Positions 51,819 to 61,800 of a DNA stretch of 64,000 bases are shown piece by piece; the stretch's first letter is position 1, and each line of letters opens with the position of its first letter. Made by a program: the position numbers and the translations under genes. The stretch is from Bin87 sp965220265. Lineage in GTDB: Bacteria > Chloroflexota > Dehalococcoidia > Lucifugimonadales > UBA3495. The notes beneath the pieces are model-generated. The model had not been told where the DNA came from and searched no databases. It saw nothing but the letters and a program-made list of their open reading frames with translations. The DNA lies in contig CBDCPM010000004.1 of assembly GCA_965220265.1 (NCBI GenBank), positions 1,302,001-1,366,000 on the forward strand, given 5' to 3'.

Positions 51819-53603
51819 ATGCCAGGCATTGGCGATATTTTCCGCAGATTTTCACGGCGTCCGCAGGAGCCGGAGCCGGAGGAGACTTACTCCGCCGCGT
51901 CCAACCTAGCGCCGCCCGATGGTCCCACTCTGGAACACGACAACGACGCTCCTCCTTCTTCACATCTGTTGGGCCGCCTCACATTCTCAGCGACCGGTGA
52001 CTCTGTTACCTCCCAGCCCGCCTTGGGCGATCACCCGGTCGGGGAGACGGTAGTTTCACCGTCGACCGAACCCCAAATGGGTTTTGCCGCGAGCCAACGC
52101 GACGACGTTCATATCGGCGTGCTAGAACCTCCGCTGGTTGAAGTCGCGGACGACGACGCATTTCTCGATGATCCGTTGCAGGTGACCTGCCCGTATTGCG
52201 GCGCAGAACAACAACGGGTGGGGTCTCGATGCGCTAATGAACGATGCCATCAGGTGATCGTGCGATTGCCCGCTTGGGCTCAGCACCGCCGGCGTAATTG
52301 GTTCATGCAGCGCCTGTCGTGGCGAAGGATCATCACGGCTTGTGTTGTGGCGCTCTTTATTGTTTTCGTCATCTGGATCAATTATCCGTTTGCTCCCGAC
52401 CCAGTGGTGTTGTTCAAAAAAACCCAAACTCACTTGACAATAGACACCGGACCGGGTTCATGGACCGGTGTGGGGAGAGACCTACGGCACAGCCGTCGCG
52501 TGGATATCGGCCCGCCCCCGCCGTCTGGTCAGATCAGGTACTGGAACTTCGACGTACCAGGCGATCCCTTGCGGGCCGAACCGGTGGCGCAGGATACTCA
52601 CGTGTATATCGGTTCCTCTGAAGGCATGTACGCGTTATCCCACGCTGACCTGTCGTTCATTGAAAAATGGGAAGGTGATACACCGGGTCGAATCACGGCC
52701 GGGGCAGCAGTCATCGGCTTGTATCTGTTCTTCGGTAGCACGGATCACACCGTCAGTTCATGGAACGCGTTTGACGGCCAGGTACGCTGGAGCTTTCCCG
52801 CCGCCGACACTGTGGAGGCCGCTCCCGTGGTTTCGGATGGCTTGGTTTACATCAGCTCCGGGGAGAGCTGGATTTACGCCCTCGACGCGCACAACGGAGC
52901 ATTAATCTGGAAAAAGCAGTTGGACAGCAATGCCAGTGACGCGGCTACTATTCACGATGGCAAGCTGTTCGTGGGTGATGAAAAAGGCGTTTTCTACATC
53001 TTGTCTGCTCGGACTGGCCAGGAATGGTTCCGCTTCCGAACCCCCCGGGCAATCACCGGTTCTCCGGTAATATCTGAAGATGGGGAACGCGCTTATTTCA
53101 CCGCCGGCGGCCAACTGTACGCGGTTGGAGCGACACACCGGGAGATACCCGGACTTTACCAGTTCAAACAGTTATGGGCTCAACTGTGGCTATGGCAAGT
53201 TCCCGGTGTTCCCCGTCCCAGGGGGCAACAGGGGGGTCTGTGGCGCTTCACGCCGGAAAATCCGCTCCAAGGGGCCAAAAGCAGCCCGGCCCTCGTCGAC
53301 AGTGAAGGTGGAGGCACCTTGTACGTTGGAGGGCACGATCATAATGTCTACGCACTGGATGCCAGCAACGGTGATCTTCTGTGGGTTTTCCGCACCCAAG
53401 ATGCTGTATGGGCGTCGCCTCTGGTCATCAAAAACCACCTGTTAGTTGGCGATGAGTCCGGCGGTCTCTATTCCCTAGATCGGGAGACCGGACGGGAAAA
53501 CTGGAGCATGAATCTGGGATCGCCCATCAAGATTCCCCCGATAGTCAGCAACGGATTGCTTATTGTCCGCACTGCCGACGGCAACGTGTACGGGATCGAG
53601 TGA
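51819..53603 (+). CDS. Membrane-anchored PQQ-like beta-propeller protein with zinc ribbon
   Basis: The exact role is unknown; related proteins include BamB-like scaffolds and PQQ-binding sensors. The layout is a 120-residue disordered N-terminus, then a zinc ribbon (C-P-Y-C near 125 and C-A-N-E-R-C near 139). One transmembrane helix follows at about 171-190, then an extracytoplasmic propeller. At least six blades show the PQQ-repeat pattern, such as V-Y-I-S-S-G-E-S-W-I-Y-A-L-D and L-Y-V-G-G-H-D-H-N-V-Y-A-L-D-A-S-N-G-D-L-L-W. The zinc ribbon faces the cytoplasm. No dehydrogenase active-site residues are recognised, so a structural or sensing function is more likely. A strong terminator follows. 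Confidence 0.8.
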   Translation: MPGIGDIFRRFSRRPQEPEPEETYSAASNLAPPDGPTLEHDNDAPPSSHLLGRLTFSATGDSVTSQPALGDHPVGETVVSPSTEPQMGFAASQRDDVHIGVLEPPLVEVADDDAFLDDPLQVTCPYCGAEQQRVGSRCANERCHQVIVRLPAWAQHRRRNWFMQRLSWRRIITACVVALFIVFVIWINYPFAPDPVVLFKKTQTHLTIDTGPGSWTGVGRDLRHSRRVDIGPPPPSGQIRYWNFDVPGDPLRAEPVAQDTHVYIGSSEGMYALSHADLSFIEKWEGDTPGRITAGAAVIGLYLFFGSTDHTVSSWNAFDGQVRWSFPAADTVEAAPVVSDGLVYISSGESWIYALDAHNGALIWKKQLDSNASDAATIHDGKLFVGDEKGVFYILSARTGQEWFRFRTPRAITGSPVISEDGERAYFTAGGQLYAVGATHREIPGLYQFKQLWAQLWLWQVPGVPRPRGQQGGLWRFTPENPLQGAKSSPALVDSEGGGTLYVGGHDHNVYALDASNGDLLWVFRTQDAVWASPLVIKNHLLVGDESGGLYSLDRETGRENWSMNLGSPIKIPPIVSNGLLIVRTADGNVYGIE

Positions 53604-53626
53604 AGCCCTACAACGTCTACAACAAA

Positions 53627-53657
53627 ACGCCTCTGGCCGCAATTCGGCCAGAGGCGT
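53627..53657. terminator. Terminator between convergent genes
   Basis: A perfect 13-bp stem (ACGCCTCTGGCCG with its complement) and a 5-base loop lie between the PQQ-repeat gene and the convergent ABC ATPase gene. TTCTTCAT follows on the plus side and AAAACAA precedes, giving a T-run on the minus strand. It probably serves both directions. Confidence 0.8.
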
Positions 53658-53683
53658 TCTTCATCCCTGTGGGAAACGGTCGA

Positions 53684-54664
53684 TCAGTAGAGGTGGCATG
53701 ACACCCGATGGCCGGGCGAGACTTCCTTTTCAACAGGTACTTCTTCTGAACACTGGGGCATCGCAAACGGGCAACGCGGGTGAAACCTGCATCCGCTGGG
53801 CGGGTTGATCGGCGACGGGACCTCGCCTTGGAGCACGATATCTTCCCGTATCAGGTCTGGATGCGAGGGCAGCGCAGCGGAAAACAGGGCTTTGGTGTAC
53901 GGGTGTAGCGCGTTGCTGTAAAGCTCCTCGGTCTCAGCATATTCAACAATTTGCCCAAGGTACATCACCGCCGTCTGGTGCGCCATGTAGCGCACCGTAG
54001 CCAAGTTGTGCGCGATGAGCAGATAGCTGACGTTGTACTGCTCCTGCAGATCCTTGAGCAGGTTCATCACCTGCGCCCGAATTGACACGTCAAGCGCGGA
54101 AACCGGCTCGTCCAGGACAATCAATTTGGGGTACGACACCAAAGCGGAAGCAACGGCAATTCTTTGCCTTTGGCCCCCGCTGAACTCGTGCGGGTAGTTG
54201 TTGGCTTGCTCAGTGTGCAGTCCGACCTGTGACAGCACTTCGGCAACGCGCTCGTTTTTCTCTTGCGTAGTCACATTGCGGTTGACGACCAGAGGTTCCG
54301 ATACGATGTCACGGACCCGCATGCGAGGACTTAACGACGACCAGGGATCTTGGAACACTGCCTGGACCGTCGTTCGATATTCCTGAAGCTGAGATCCTCG
54401 AAAAGTGTTGATGTCCTCGCCTTCCAGTAGTATCTCGCCTTCCGTCGGCCGCTCCAACCGGAGCAGAAGTTTGCTGGTAGTGGTCTTGCCGCAGCCGGAT
54501 TCTCCTACCAGCCCAAGAGTTTCACCTTGCTTGATGGTAAATGAGATCCCGTCCACAGCCTGTACGTGACCGATCGTCTTCATCATGATGAGACCTTTGG
54601 TCACCGGAAAATATTTTTTCAAGCCGTTGACTTCCAGCAGGGTATTGTCAGTGGCGACTGCCAT
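53684..54664 (-). CDS. oppF: Peptide/nickel-type ABC transporter ATPase (OppF/DppF-like)
   Basis: This ATPase powers peptide or nickel import with its partner just upstream. AGAGGAGG precedes the ATG. Walker A is G-L-V-G-E-S-G-C-G-K-T-T-T-S (about 51-64), the signature is E-F-S-G-G-Q-R-Q-R-I-A-V-A and Walker B is L-I-V-L-D-E-P-V-S-A-L-D. The C-terminal oligopeptide-transporter extension has G-C-R-F-H-P-R-C-P-F-A and a final Cys, a known Fe-S or metal-binding feature of the family. The permeases and binding protein are not present downstream; a permease remnant lies upstream at 56008. Confidence 0.93.
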   Translation of the reverse strand: MAVATDNTLLEVNGLKKYFPVTKGLIMMKTIGHVQAVDGISFTIKQGETLGLVGESGCGKTTTSKLLLRLERPTEGEILLEGEDINTFRGSQLQEYRTTVQAVFQDPWSSLSPRMRVRDIVSEPLVVNRNVTTQEKNERVAEVLSQVGLHTEQANNYPHEFSGGQRQRIAVASALVSYPKLIVLDEPVSALDVSIRAQVMNLLKDLQEQYNVSYLLIAHNLATVRYMAHQTAVMYLGQIVEYAETEELYSNALHPYTKALFSAALPSHPDLIREDIVLQGEVPSPINPPSGCRFHPRCPFAMPQCSEEVPVEKEVSPGHRVSCHLY

Positions 54665-54716
54665 AGTGGAGGAACCTCCTCTGGGTCGTATGGATGATGA
54701 AGTACGTAGTCGAGGC

Positions 54717-55760
54717 TCAGCCCGTGGTGCCAGTCGGCGCCACGAATTCCGCTACGGGCGTTCCTTCCCAATCCGGGTGCAGCGCCCAGCAGTCCGCGTG
54801 ATGCGCCTCCGCGATTTGGAATGAAGTGGGATATTCCTCATGACACCGGTCGGAGGCGTACGGGCAACGCGGCGCGAAACGGCAACCCTCGGGTAGATTG
54901 GACAGCAGCGGCGGCTGTCCTTCAATCGAGTACAGACGGTCAACGCTTTCCTCTAGCTTGGGCACGGAATTGATCAACGCCTGGGTGTACGGATGCGCCG
55001 GTCGGCTGAAGATATCCCGGACGTCCCCTTGCTCGATGATTCGGCCCGCGTACATCACGGCCACGCGGTCGCACATGCGGGCCACGACGCCAAAGTCGTG
55101 CGTAATGAAGATGATCGCCAGTCCGGTCTCAGCCTGGATTTCCTTGAGGAGGCGCAGGTACTGCAACTGGATTGTCACGTCGAGGGCAGTGGTAGGCTCA
55201 TCGGCGATGATGATCCCAGGCTCGCATGACATTGCGATTGCCCCCACGACCCGCTGCTTCATGCCGCCCGACATCTGGTGCGGATAGTCGTCGAGCCGGC
55301 GTTCCGGCGCCGCGACGTTCACTTTCCGTAGTGCATCGACCGCCCGGGACAACATCGAGCTTTTATTGTCTTTGTGTGCGATCCCCAGTGCCTCGCGCAA
55401 TTGGTTTCCGATGGTGAACACCGGGTTTAGCGAGGTCTGAGGGTCCTGGAGGATCATGGAAATCTGTCGGCCGCGAACGTCACGCATTTCGTCTTCGCTT
55501 TTCTGCATGAGATCCTCGCCATTGAGGAATATCTCACCTTCCACGATGCGCCCGGCCGGCCTCGGAACCAAACGCAACAACGACAGCGCCGTCATTGTCT
55601 TGCCACAACCCGATTCGCCCACTATGCCGAGCGTCTCCCCTTTTTTGAGATCGAACGAGACCCCGTCGACTGCCTTTACGGTAGCCGCCCGTGTGAAGAT
55701 GTAGGTCTTGAGGTTGTTAACCTCAAGGATGGTATCCGCGGCTGTTTGTACAGCGGTCAT
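54717..55760 (-). CDS. oppD: Peptide/nickel-type ABC transporter ATPase (OppD/DppD-like)
   Basis: This is the partner ATPase of the OppF-like protein and forms the heterodimer that drives import. It has G-I-V-G-E-S-G-C-G-K-T-M-T (Walker A, about 48-60) and Q-M-S-G-G-M-K-Q-R-V-V (signature). I-I-A-D-E-P-T-T-A-L-D is Walker B, and I-T-H-D-F-G-V-V-A holds the switch His. The C-terminal G-C-R-F-A-P-R-C-P-Y-A extension is present. GGGAGAA precedes the ATG. The order oppD-oppF is normal, but the upstream oppBC permease genes are missing from this window except for a short tail. Confidence 0.93.
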   Translation of the reverse strand: MTAVQTAADTILEVNNLKTYIFTRAATVKAVDGVSFDLKKGETLGIVGESGCGKTMTALSLLRLVPRPAGRIVEGEIFLNGEDLMQKSEDEMRDVRGRQISMILQDPQTSLNPVFTIGNQLREALGIAHKDNKSSMLSRAVDALRKVNVAAPERRLDDYPHQMSGGMKQRVVGAIAMSCEPGIIIADEPTTALDVTIQLQYLRLLKEIQAETGLAIIFITHDFGVVARMCDRVAVMYAGRIIEQGDVRDIFSRPAHPYTQALINSVPKLEESVDRLYSIEGQPPLLSNLPEGCRFAPRCPYASDRCHEEYPTSFQIAEAHHADCWALHPDWEGTPVAEFVAPTGTTG

Positions 55761-56007
55761 GGCAGCATTCTCCCGTGTATGGGTCTGGTCGGCGCGTTAG
55801 CAGGTGCCGCAAGGGCGTTTTTGGCGTACCGTCGATAATCCGCTCACGAACACATTCGCGTCGCGATGGTCCCATTTCGCCGGCGCCTCCATGTTTCCCA
55901 GCCGCAATCTCGCATTCGACGCTGACGTTGGTGTGTTCGAGTTGCTCATCAGCATCGGTGCCGATTATAGCGCGTTGCGCGCCCGATGTGACCTGTTCCT
56001 GGATGTC

Positions 56008-56088
56008 TTAAACGTTCCTCAACTTGGGATCCAGCCGGTCGCGCAGCCAATCCCCCAGCAGGTTCATCGACAAAACGGTCAGCACAAA
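56008..56088 (-). pseudogene. Remnant C-terminus of an OppC/DppC-type permease
   Basis: The last 26 codons before the stop at 56008 read F-V-L-T-V-L-S-M-N-L-L-G-D-W-L-R-D-R-L-D-P-K-L-R-N, which matches the conserved end of OppC/DppC permeases (N-L-L-G-D-x-L-R-D-x-L-D-P-R). Upstream of that the frame makes no sense. The remnant lies where the permease should be, just ahead of oppD, so most of the permease gene was deleted or replaced. Confidence 0.7.
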
Positions 56089-56249
56089 GCGACTAACGGA
56101 AGTTTCAAGTGCCGTCTGATTGACATGTTCTTTCTCCAGGTTCGCATGCGTTTCAGATGCCGTTAACCCAACCAGCGTGTGGCGGCAACTGTCCGGGCCA
56201 CTTATTGGCACCAGCAATGTAGGGAAAATCGACAAGCCCAGTCAAATAC

Positions 56250-56425
56250 GATGTTTGCAACCTGTACGAAGGACATCGTAGGATATAGTGCCATATAATA
56301 CGGTTAACGTAATAATATTACGAAGTCAACCTACAATAATCAATACGATTTACGACTTGCCAACATGCTGTCATCAATCCCATGAATATATGATATATAA
56401 TCTGACGATGCATCAACGATCGCGA
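56250..56425. other. AT-rich island with a palindrome
   Basis: This stretch is much richer in A/T than the rest of the window. CGTAAT-AAT-ATTACG (56308-56322) is a perfect hairpin, flanked by GGTT and AACC to make a longer dyad (56302-56331). TATATGATATATAAT runs lie further on. It could be an operator region for the ABC genes or foreign sequence that replaced the permease genes. No coding frame is convincing. Confidence 0.5.
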
Positions 56426-56482
56426 TAATAAAAATGCCGCGCCGGCGGCTTTCCCACCCCAAGGTGAAAGCGCCGACGCGGC
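56426..56482 (-). terminator. Intrinsic terminator of the LLM gene
   Basis: On the minus strand a GC-rich stem of about 17 pairs (arms 56436-56453 and 56466-56482, one bulge) is followed by ATTTTTATTAT. It starts 32 bases after the stop of the LLM gene and has the classical form. Confidence 0.8.
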
Positions 56483-56513
56483 CAATCCACGGGCCGCGGT
56501 GTGTAGCCGGAGT

Positions 56514-57356
56514 TTACAACACCGCCTCCGCGATCCTGCCAATCTCATCGAGCACGCTGGCGTCGGTCGTGTCCCCGAGCCTTATTATCACCCGGTTCGC
56601 CCCTGCGTCTTCAAATCGGGAAATCGTGTCACGGTCCGCCGCCTGTCCAAAAACCGTGATGTCAATGCCGGATGGATCCCTGCCCGAGGCTTCGGCGAGT
56701 TCGTCGATGGCAGCCTTACCCGCGGCGATTTGATCCGGGCTTGCAGCCGTCGGCATCCACCCATCCCCCCATCGGGCCACACGACGGAATACGTTTCTTG
56801 CGTTTCCCCCGAGGAGCACTGGAGGACCGCCCTCCTGTGCGGGTTTCGGGTTGCACTGTACGGGCGGGAAGTCGTAGAACCGGCCATGGTATTCTGCGGA
56901 ATCCTGTGTCCACAGTGCACGCATCACCTCGATCGCTTCGCGGGCTTGTGTCCACCGGTGATCGAAGTCACCTCCCATAATCTCGGTTTCCTCCCGCAAC
57001 CATCCCGTTCCGATCCCCAGGATGAACCGCCCTCCTGAAAATCTGTCCAGCGTTGATATCGCGCCGGCCAGAACCAATGGGTTGCGCTCCGGAATTAGGG
57101 TGATACCTGTCCCCAGCTTGATCTTGGTCGTTACCGCCGACGCCCTGGCCAGTCCAATGTAGGGATCGCCCATGTCTGCCATATACGGCGGTATCGATCC
57201 GTCAGCTGACCCGGGGTACTTGGATGCCGAATTCGCCGGCATAACCGGGTGCTCTGGCAGCCATATGGACTCGAACCCGGCGCTTTCTGCCCTCGCGGCG
57301 ATATCCGCCACGTCGATCGAGTTGGTCGAAATCGACATATTCAATCCGATGTCCAT
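56514..57356 (-). CDS. LLM-class flavin-dependent oxidoreductase, second copy
   Basis: GGAGG 5 bases before ATG 57356 fixes the start. The 280 residues show M-D-I-G-L-N, A-G-F-E-S-I-W-L-P-E-H (about 27-37) and K-L-G-T-G-I-T-L-I-P-E-R-N-P. D-R-F-S-G-G-R-F-I-L-G-I-G-T-G-W follows, then A-L-W-T-Q-D-S-A-E-Y-H-G-R and P-P-V-L-L-G-G-N. This fits the F420-dependent subgroup (TIGR03619-like pattern) rather than the first copy at 26819, which is longer. The substrate is unknown. It is divergent from the GYD-domain gene, with about 157 bases between starts. Confidence 0.88.
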   Translation of the reverse strand: MDIGLNMSISTNSIDVADIAARAESAGFESIWLPEHPVMPANSASKYPGSADGSIPPYMADMGDPYIGLARASAVTTKIKLGTGITLIPERNPLVLAGAISTLDRFSGGRFILGIGTGWLREETEIMGGDFDHRWTQAREAIEVMRALWTQDSAEYHGRFYDFPPVQCNPKPAQEGGPPVLLGGNARNVFRRVARWGDGWMPTAASPDQIAAGKAAIDELAEASGRDPSGIDITVFGQAADRDTISRFEDAGANRVIIRLGDTTDASVLDEIGRIAEAVL

Positions 57357-57513
57357 TGTTGCCTCCAGGAGGATGCGCCGTTTGCCATATTTGGCCGGGA
57401 TGATAGCACCGCCCCCTACGCGCGTCCATGCGGATGTCCAGTCCGCCGATGATATACTTACCATGATGTTTTTTCTCATCGAGAAGTTCAATCTCATAAT
57501 CGGGAATGGTGCG

Positions 57514-57903
57514 ATGCCGTTGTACATAATGCTTGCCAATTTCACCGGCCGGGGAAGGCGCATGCGCCAGGACAACCCCGACTTGCTGACCGACGCTGCG
57601 GCAGGTGCGGAAACTTCCGATAGCAAAGTGTTGTCACAATACGCGGTGCTGGGGCGTCACGACTTCGTGATTATCACCGAGGCCGAAGACAATCATGCAG
57701 CAGCAAGGCTGTCCTTGGACTTGGGCGTCCGGGCAGGATTGAACATCGAAACCCTGCCAGCCATGCCGGTCGGAGTCCTCTCGGACGAGGAACATATCAG
57801 CATCCTCCGGGACGTAGCGGTTGCTCTCACCGTCCCGAACGGCCCTGACGCATCCGACGATGAAAGCGACGATGCTTGGCGGCTGCCCGACGAACCCGAC
57901 TAA
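57514..57903 (+). CDS. GYD-domain protein
   Basis: GYD proteins are small dimeric alpha-beta barrels of unknown function. The family signature reads here G-R-H-D-F-V near residue 50 in place of G-x-Y-D. The start at ATG 57514 gives M-P-L-Y-I-M-L-A-N-F-T, a normal first strand; the frame stays open far upstream, but that part overlaps the LLM gene on the other strand. The last 20 residues are very acidic. It precedes thiD by 28 bases. Confidence 0.72.
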   Translation: MPLYIMLANFTGRGRRMRQDNPDLLTDAAAGAETSDSKVLSQYAVLGRHDFVIITEAEDNHAAARLSLDLGVRAGLNIETLPAMPVGVLSDEEHISILRDVAVALTVPNGPDASDDESDDAWRLPDEPD

Positions 57904-57931
57904 AAACCCGGGACCAAAGGCGGAACCTGGC

Positions 57932-58729
57932 ATGTCCGATGCGCGTCCACCAACCGTGATGACCATCGCCGGCTCCGACTCGGGAGGTGGGGCTGGTATC
58001 CAGGCGGACCTGAAAACCTTTTCCGCTTTAGGCGTGTTCGGCACCTCTACCCTCACCGCGATCACCGCCCAAAACACTGTTGGCGTTACGGCCGTACACG
58101 AGGTGCCCATCGACGTTATCGCCGCACAAATTGACGCCGTAATCACGGATATCGGAGCCGACGCCGTCAAGACCGGAATGCTGTCGTCCACTGAAATCGT
58201 GGAAACGGTGGCCGAGGCCATTCGACGTCATGGCATTGTCGATTTGGTGGTTGATCCCGTTATGGTAGCCAAAAGCGGCGATCGTCTCCTGCGTGAGGAA
58301 GCGATTTATGCCATCTGCAACTCCCTGATTCCTCTTGCAGCCGTAGTGACGCCCAACATCCCGGAGGCCGAAGATTTGACGGGTCTACGTATCCAGACTG
58401 AGGATCAGGTCCGGGAGGCCGCGATCCGCATCGTCGGCATGGGCGCTCGCTCGGTTGTCATAAAAGGAGGCCACCGCGACGGCCCACCCACGGACGTGCT
58501 TTATGACGGTCGTGAGTTCCTGGAGTTCACCACGGAGCGGATCCCTTCAACGAACACTCACGGGACCGGTTGCACGTTTGCCTCTGCAATAGCCGCCGGG
58601 CTCGCCCATGGGTTGGACCTACCCGTCGCAGTGGAACAGGCTAAAGATTACGTTACCGCGGCCATTCGCACTTCCTATCCCATTGGCCGGGGTCATGGCC
58701 CGTTGCATCATTTCCACGCGTATTGGTGA
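57932..58729 (+). CDS. thiD: Hydroxymethylpyrimidine/phosphomethylpyrimidine kinase
   Basis: ThiD phosphorylates HMP and HMP-P for thiamine synthesis. AAAGGCGGAA precedes ATG 57932. Ribokinase-fold features are A-G-S-D-S-G-G-G-A-G-I-Q-A-D-L-K (about 13-28) and T-G-M-L. V-D-P-V-M-V-A-K-S-G follows, then K-G-G-H and the catalytic N-T-H-G-T-G-C-T-F-A-S-A-I-A. At 265 residues it is typical. Together with thiE in this window it covers HMP activation and the final coupling step. No TPP riboswitch is seen upstream. Confidence 0.95.
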   Translation: MSDARPPTVMTIAGSDSGGGAGIQADLKTFSALGVFGTSTLTAITAQNTVGVTAVHEVPIDVIAAQIDAVITDIGADAVKTGMLSSTEIVETVAEAIRRHGIVDLVVDPVMVAKSGDRLLREEAIYAICNSLIPLAAVVTPNIPEAEDLTGLRIQTEDQVREAAIRIVGMGARSVVIKGGHRDGPPTDVLYDGREFLEFTTERIPSTNTHGTGCTFASAIAAGLAHGLDLPVAVEQAKDYVTAAIRTSYPIGRGHGPLHHFHAYW

Positions 58730-58825
58730 AATCCGCGCTCCGTTACAATCGGGATTCAGGTGGGATTTTTGGGTTTTCAGCCAGCGGGTTGGCCCATCCG
58801 CACTCAACTATGAGGTATTACAGCC

Positions 58826-61800
58826 ATGCCAGGTTTTGACGTGGTTTCCAGTCGGGTCAGCTTCCCGGAACTCGACTCCGAAATCCTTGATTATTGGAAG
58901 AAACGCGACGTGTTCCGTCGTTCCGTCGACGATCGCCCGGACGCTCCGCTTTTCATGATGTATGAAGGCCCTCCTACTGCCAATGGCAGTCCGGGCATTC
59001 ACCACGTTTTGGCCCGCGTGTTCAAGGACGTTATCTCTCGCTACCGCACGATGAAGGGTTCCCGCGTCATCCGCAAGGGCGGCTGGGACACCCACGGGCT
59101 TCCGGTGGAAATGGCGGTCGAGCAGGAGTTGGGCCTGTCTTCCAAGCGAGACATCGAGGAATACGGCATCGCCGAGTTCAACAAACGCTGTCGGGAAAGC
59201 GTCTTCCGCTATGTCAAGGACTGGGAGGTGATGACCGACCGCATCGGCTACTGGGTAGACATGGACGACCCCTACGTCACCCTGGAAACCGACTACATCG
59301 AAACCGGCTGGTGGATCCTCAAACAGTTGTGGGATCGGGGCCTGCTGTACCAGGACCGCCGCGGCACCCCGCACTGCCCGCGCTGCGTCTCCAGTTTGTC
59401 GTCCCACGAAGTCGCCCTGGGTTACCGCGAAAACACTCCTGATCCGTCGGTTTTCATCAAATTCGAAGCCACGGCATGGCCCGGCGACCTGCCGGCATAC
59501 TTCCTGGCCTGGACCACCACCCCGTGGACCCTGCCGGGCAACACGGCCTTGGCCGTTGACTCCGACGCCGAGTACTCGGTCGTCTCGGTCGCCGATCATC
59601 AACTCATCCTGGCCACTGCGTTGCTCAAGGTACTCCACGATGATTACTCCGTAATCGAAACGCTACGGGGCAGTCAACTCGTGGGACACTCGTACCAACC
59701 CCTTTACGATGCCACCGAATTCAGTTCACCCATCCAGCAGTTCGTTCGCCGCGACGGCGTGACCCAGCTGGAGGACGCAGATTTCTACTCCCCACGTGTC
59801 GTTGCTGCTGATTTCGTCAGCATGGAAGACGGCACCGGCATCGTTCACATTGCCCCGGCCTTTGGCGACGAAGACCTGGCGCTGGGCCGCGAAAGGGAGT
59901 TGGCCTTCGTCCAACCGGTTGACCTGCAAGGCGTAATCACCGGCGACTACCCCTTTGCCGGCAAGTTCGTAAAAAACGCCGACCCGGAAATCGCCGCCGA
60001 CTTGGAGGCCCGCGGTCTGCTTTACCATCAGGGCGTCTATCATCACACCTACCCCTTCTGCTGGCGGTGCGACACGCCGCTGCTCTATTACGCCAAGACT
60101 TCCTGGTACATCCGCACCACCGCCGTCAAAGATCGGTTGGTGGACATCAACAGCGGCATCAACTGGTATCCGGGCCATATCCGCGAGGGCCGCTTCGGCG
60201 AATGGCTCCGCAACAACGTGGATTGGGCCATCTCCCGGGAACGCTATTGGGGCACGCCGATACCAATCTGGCGGTGCGACCAGTGCGACGACATGCGCTG
60301 CGTAGGCAGCGTCGCGGAACTCGCGGAATGTTCAGATCAGGATCTCAGCGGTCTCGACCTCCACCGTCCTTACGTTGATGACGTGGCCTGGCCGTGCCAA
60401 TCTGAGGGCTGCGGCGGCGTTATGCAACGCATCCCGGAGGTGATGGATTGCTGGTTTGACTCCGGAATGATGCCCTACGCCCAATGGCATTATCCCTTCG
60501 AAAACTCCGAAATCGACATCGACGGCCGGCTGCCGGCTGACTATATCTGTGAAGCGGTGGACCAAACCCGCGGCTGGTTCTACAGTCTTCATGCCCTGTC
60601 CACGTTGCTCAAGGATGACGTCGCTTACCGCAACGTCATCTGCCTCGGGCTTATACTGGATGGACGCGGCCGCAAGATGAGCAAGCGGCTCGGCAACATC
60701 GTCGAGCCGGACACCATTCTGGACACTCATGGCGCCGACGCTTTGCGCTGGTATCTGTTCACCGCATCGCACCCGGGTGAACCCCGGCGCTTTTCCGACC
60801 GTCTGGTACAGCAAACCCTGCGCCAGGTGTTGCTGACCTTGTGGAACGTCTACTCGTTCTTCATTAACTATGCGAACATCGACGAATTCGAGCCGTCGCA
60901 AATTCCACAGGGATGGCTCCCGGAAGCCGAACTAGATCGCTGGATCCTGGCCGAGCTCAACCAGTTGGTTCAGGTCGTGGATGATCACCTGGACAACTAC
61001 AACCCCACCGACGCCGGACGCCGGATCGCCGAGTTCATCGACGTTCTCTCCAATTGGTACGTCCGCCGTTCGCGTCGGCGTTTCTGGAAGTCGGAAAACG
61101 ATACGGATAAGCTCGGCGCCTACGCCACGCTCTATCGTTGCTTGACCACGGTGGCCAGGCTCATGGCCCCCCTGGCGCCTTTCATATCCGAGCAGATGTA
61201 CCGCAATCTGGAGCTTCGCTACGCATCTGACGGGCCCGACAGCGTGCATTTGGCCTCCTACCCGGTGGCAGACGCCTCCCTGATCGATCAACCCATCATG
61301 GAGGCAACCCGCTTGGCGATTCGCGTATCCAGCATGGGCCGTGCGGCGCGAAGCAAGGCTGGACTAAAGGTCCGCCAACCGTTGGCGGAGGTAGTGGTCA
61401 AAACCCGGACTGAAGCGGAGTTGGAATATCTGGATCAGGTGCGCCCGCAGATTCTGGAGGAACTGAACATCAAGGAGTTGCGAACGGCCGAAGGTGCCGG
61501 CAACCTCTACGTCCAGGCTCAGGAGTTCGTCGGCGACGATAACGATACAGTAGTTTCGGTCGCTGGCTATTCGGCGGCCCTGGAAGCCGGCTACATGGTC
61601 GCGGTGGACGCCCGTATTACTCCCGACTTGGCTGACGAGGGCCTGGCACGAGAACTCGCCCACCGGATCCAGAACCTGCGTAAGAATGCCCGGTTTGAGA
61701 TCACCGACCGCATCGTCACCTATTACGATGGGCCCGACGACATCGCGCGCGTAATGGCCGTCCACGGTGACTACATCAAGCAGGAAACCCTCAGCGACGA

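Noticed and set aside
57172..57513. Upstream extension of the GYD-domain frame
   Set aside because: It overlaps the LLM oxidoreductase on the other strand, which has strong motifs and a good start at 57356.
57904..57931. TPP riboswitch before thiD (and before thiE)
   Set aside because: Both genes sit directly behind other genes with no room for the element, and no TPP-switch motifs are visible nearby.
58730..58825. T-box leader before ileS
   Set aside because: The gap is 96 bases and lacks the conserved T-box antiterminator sequence.
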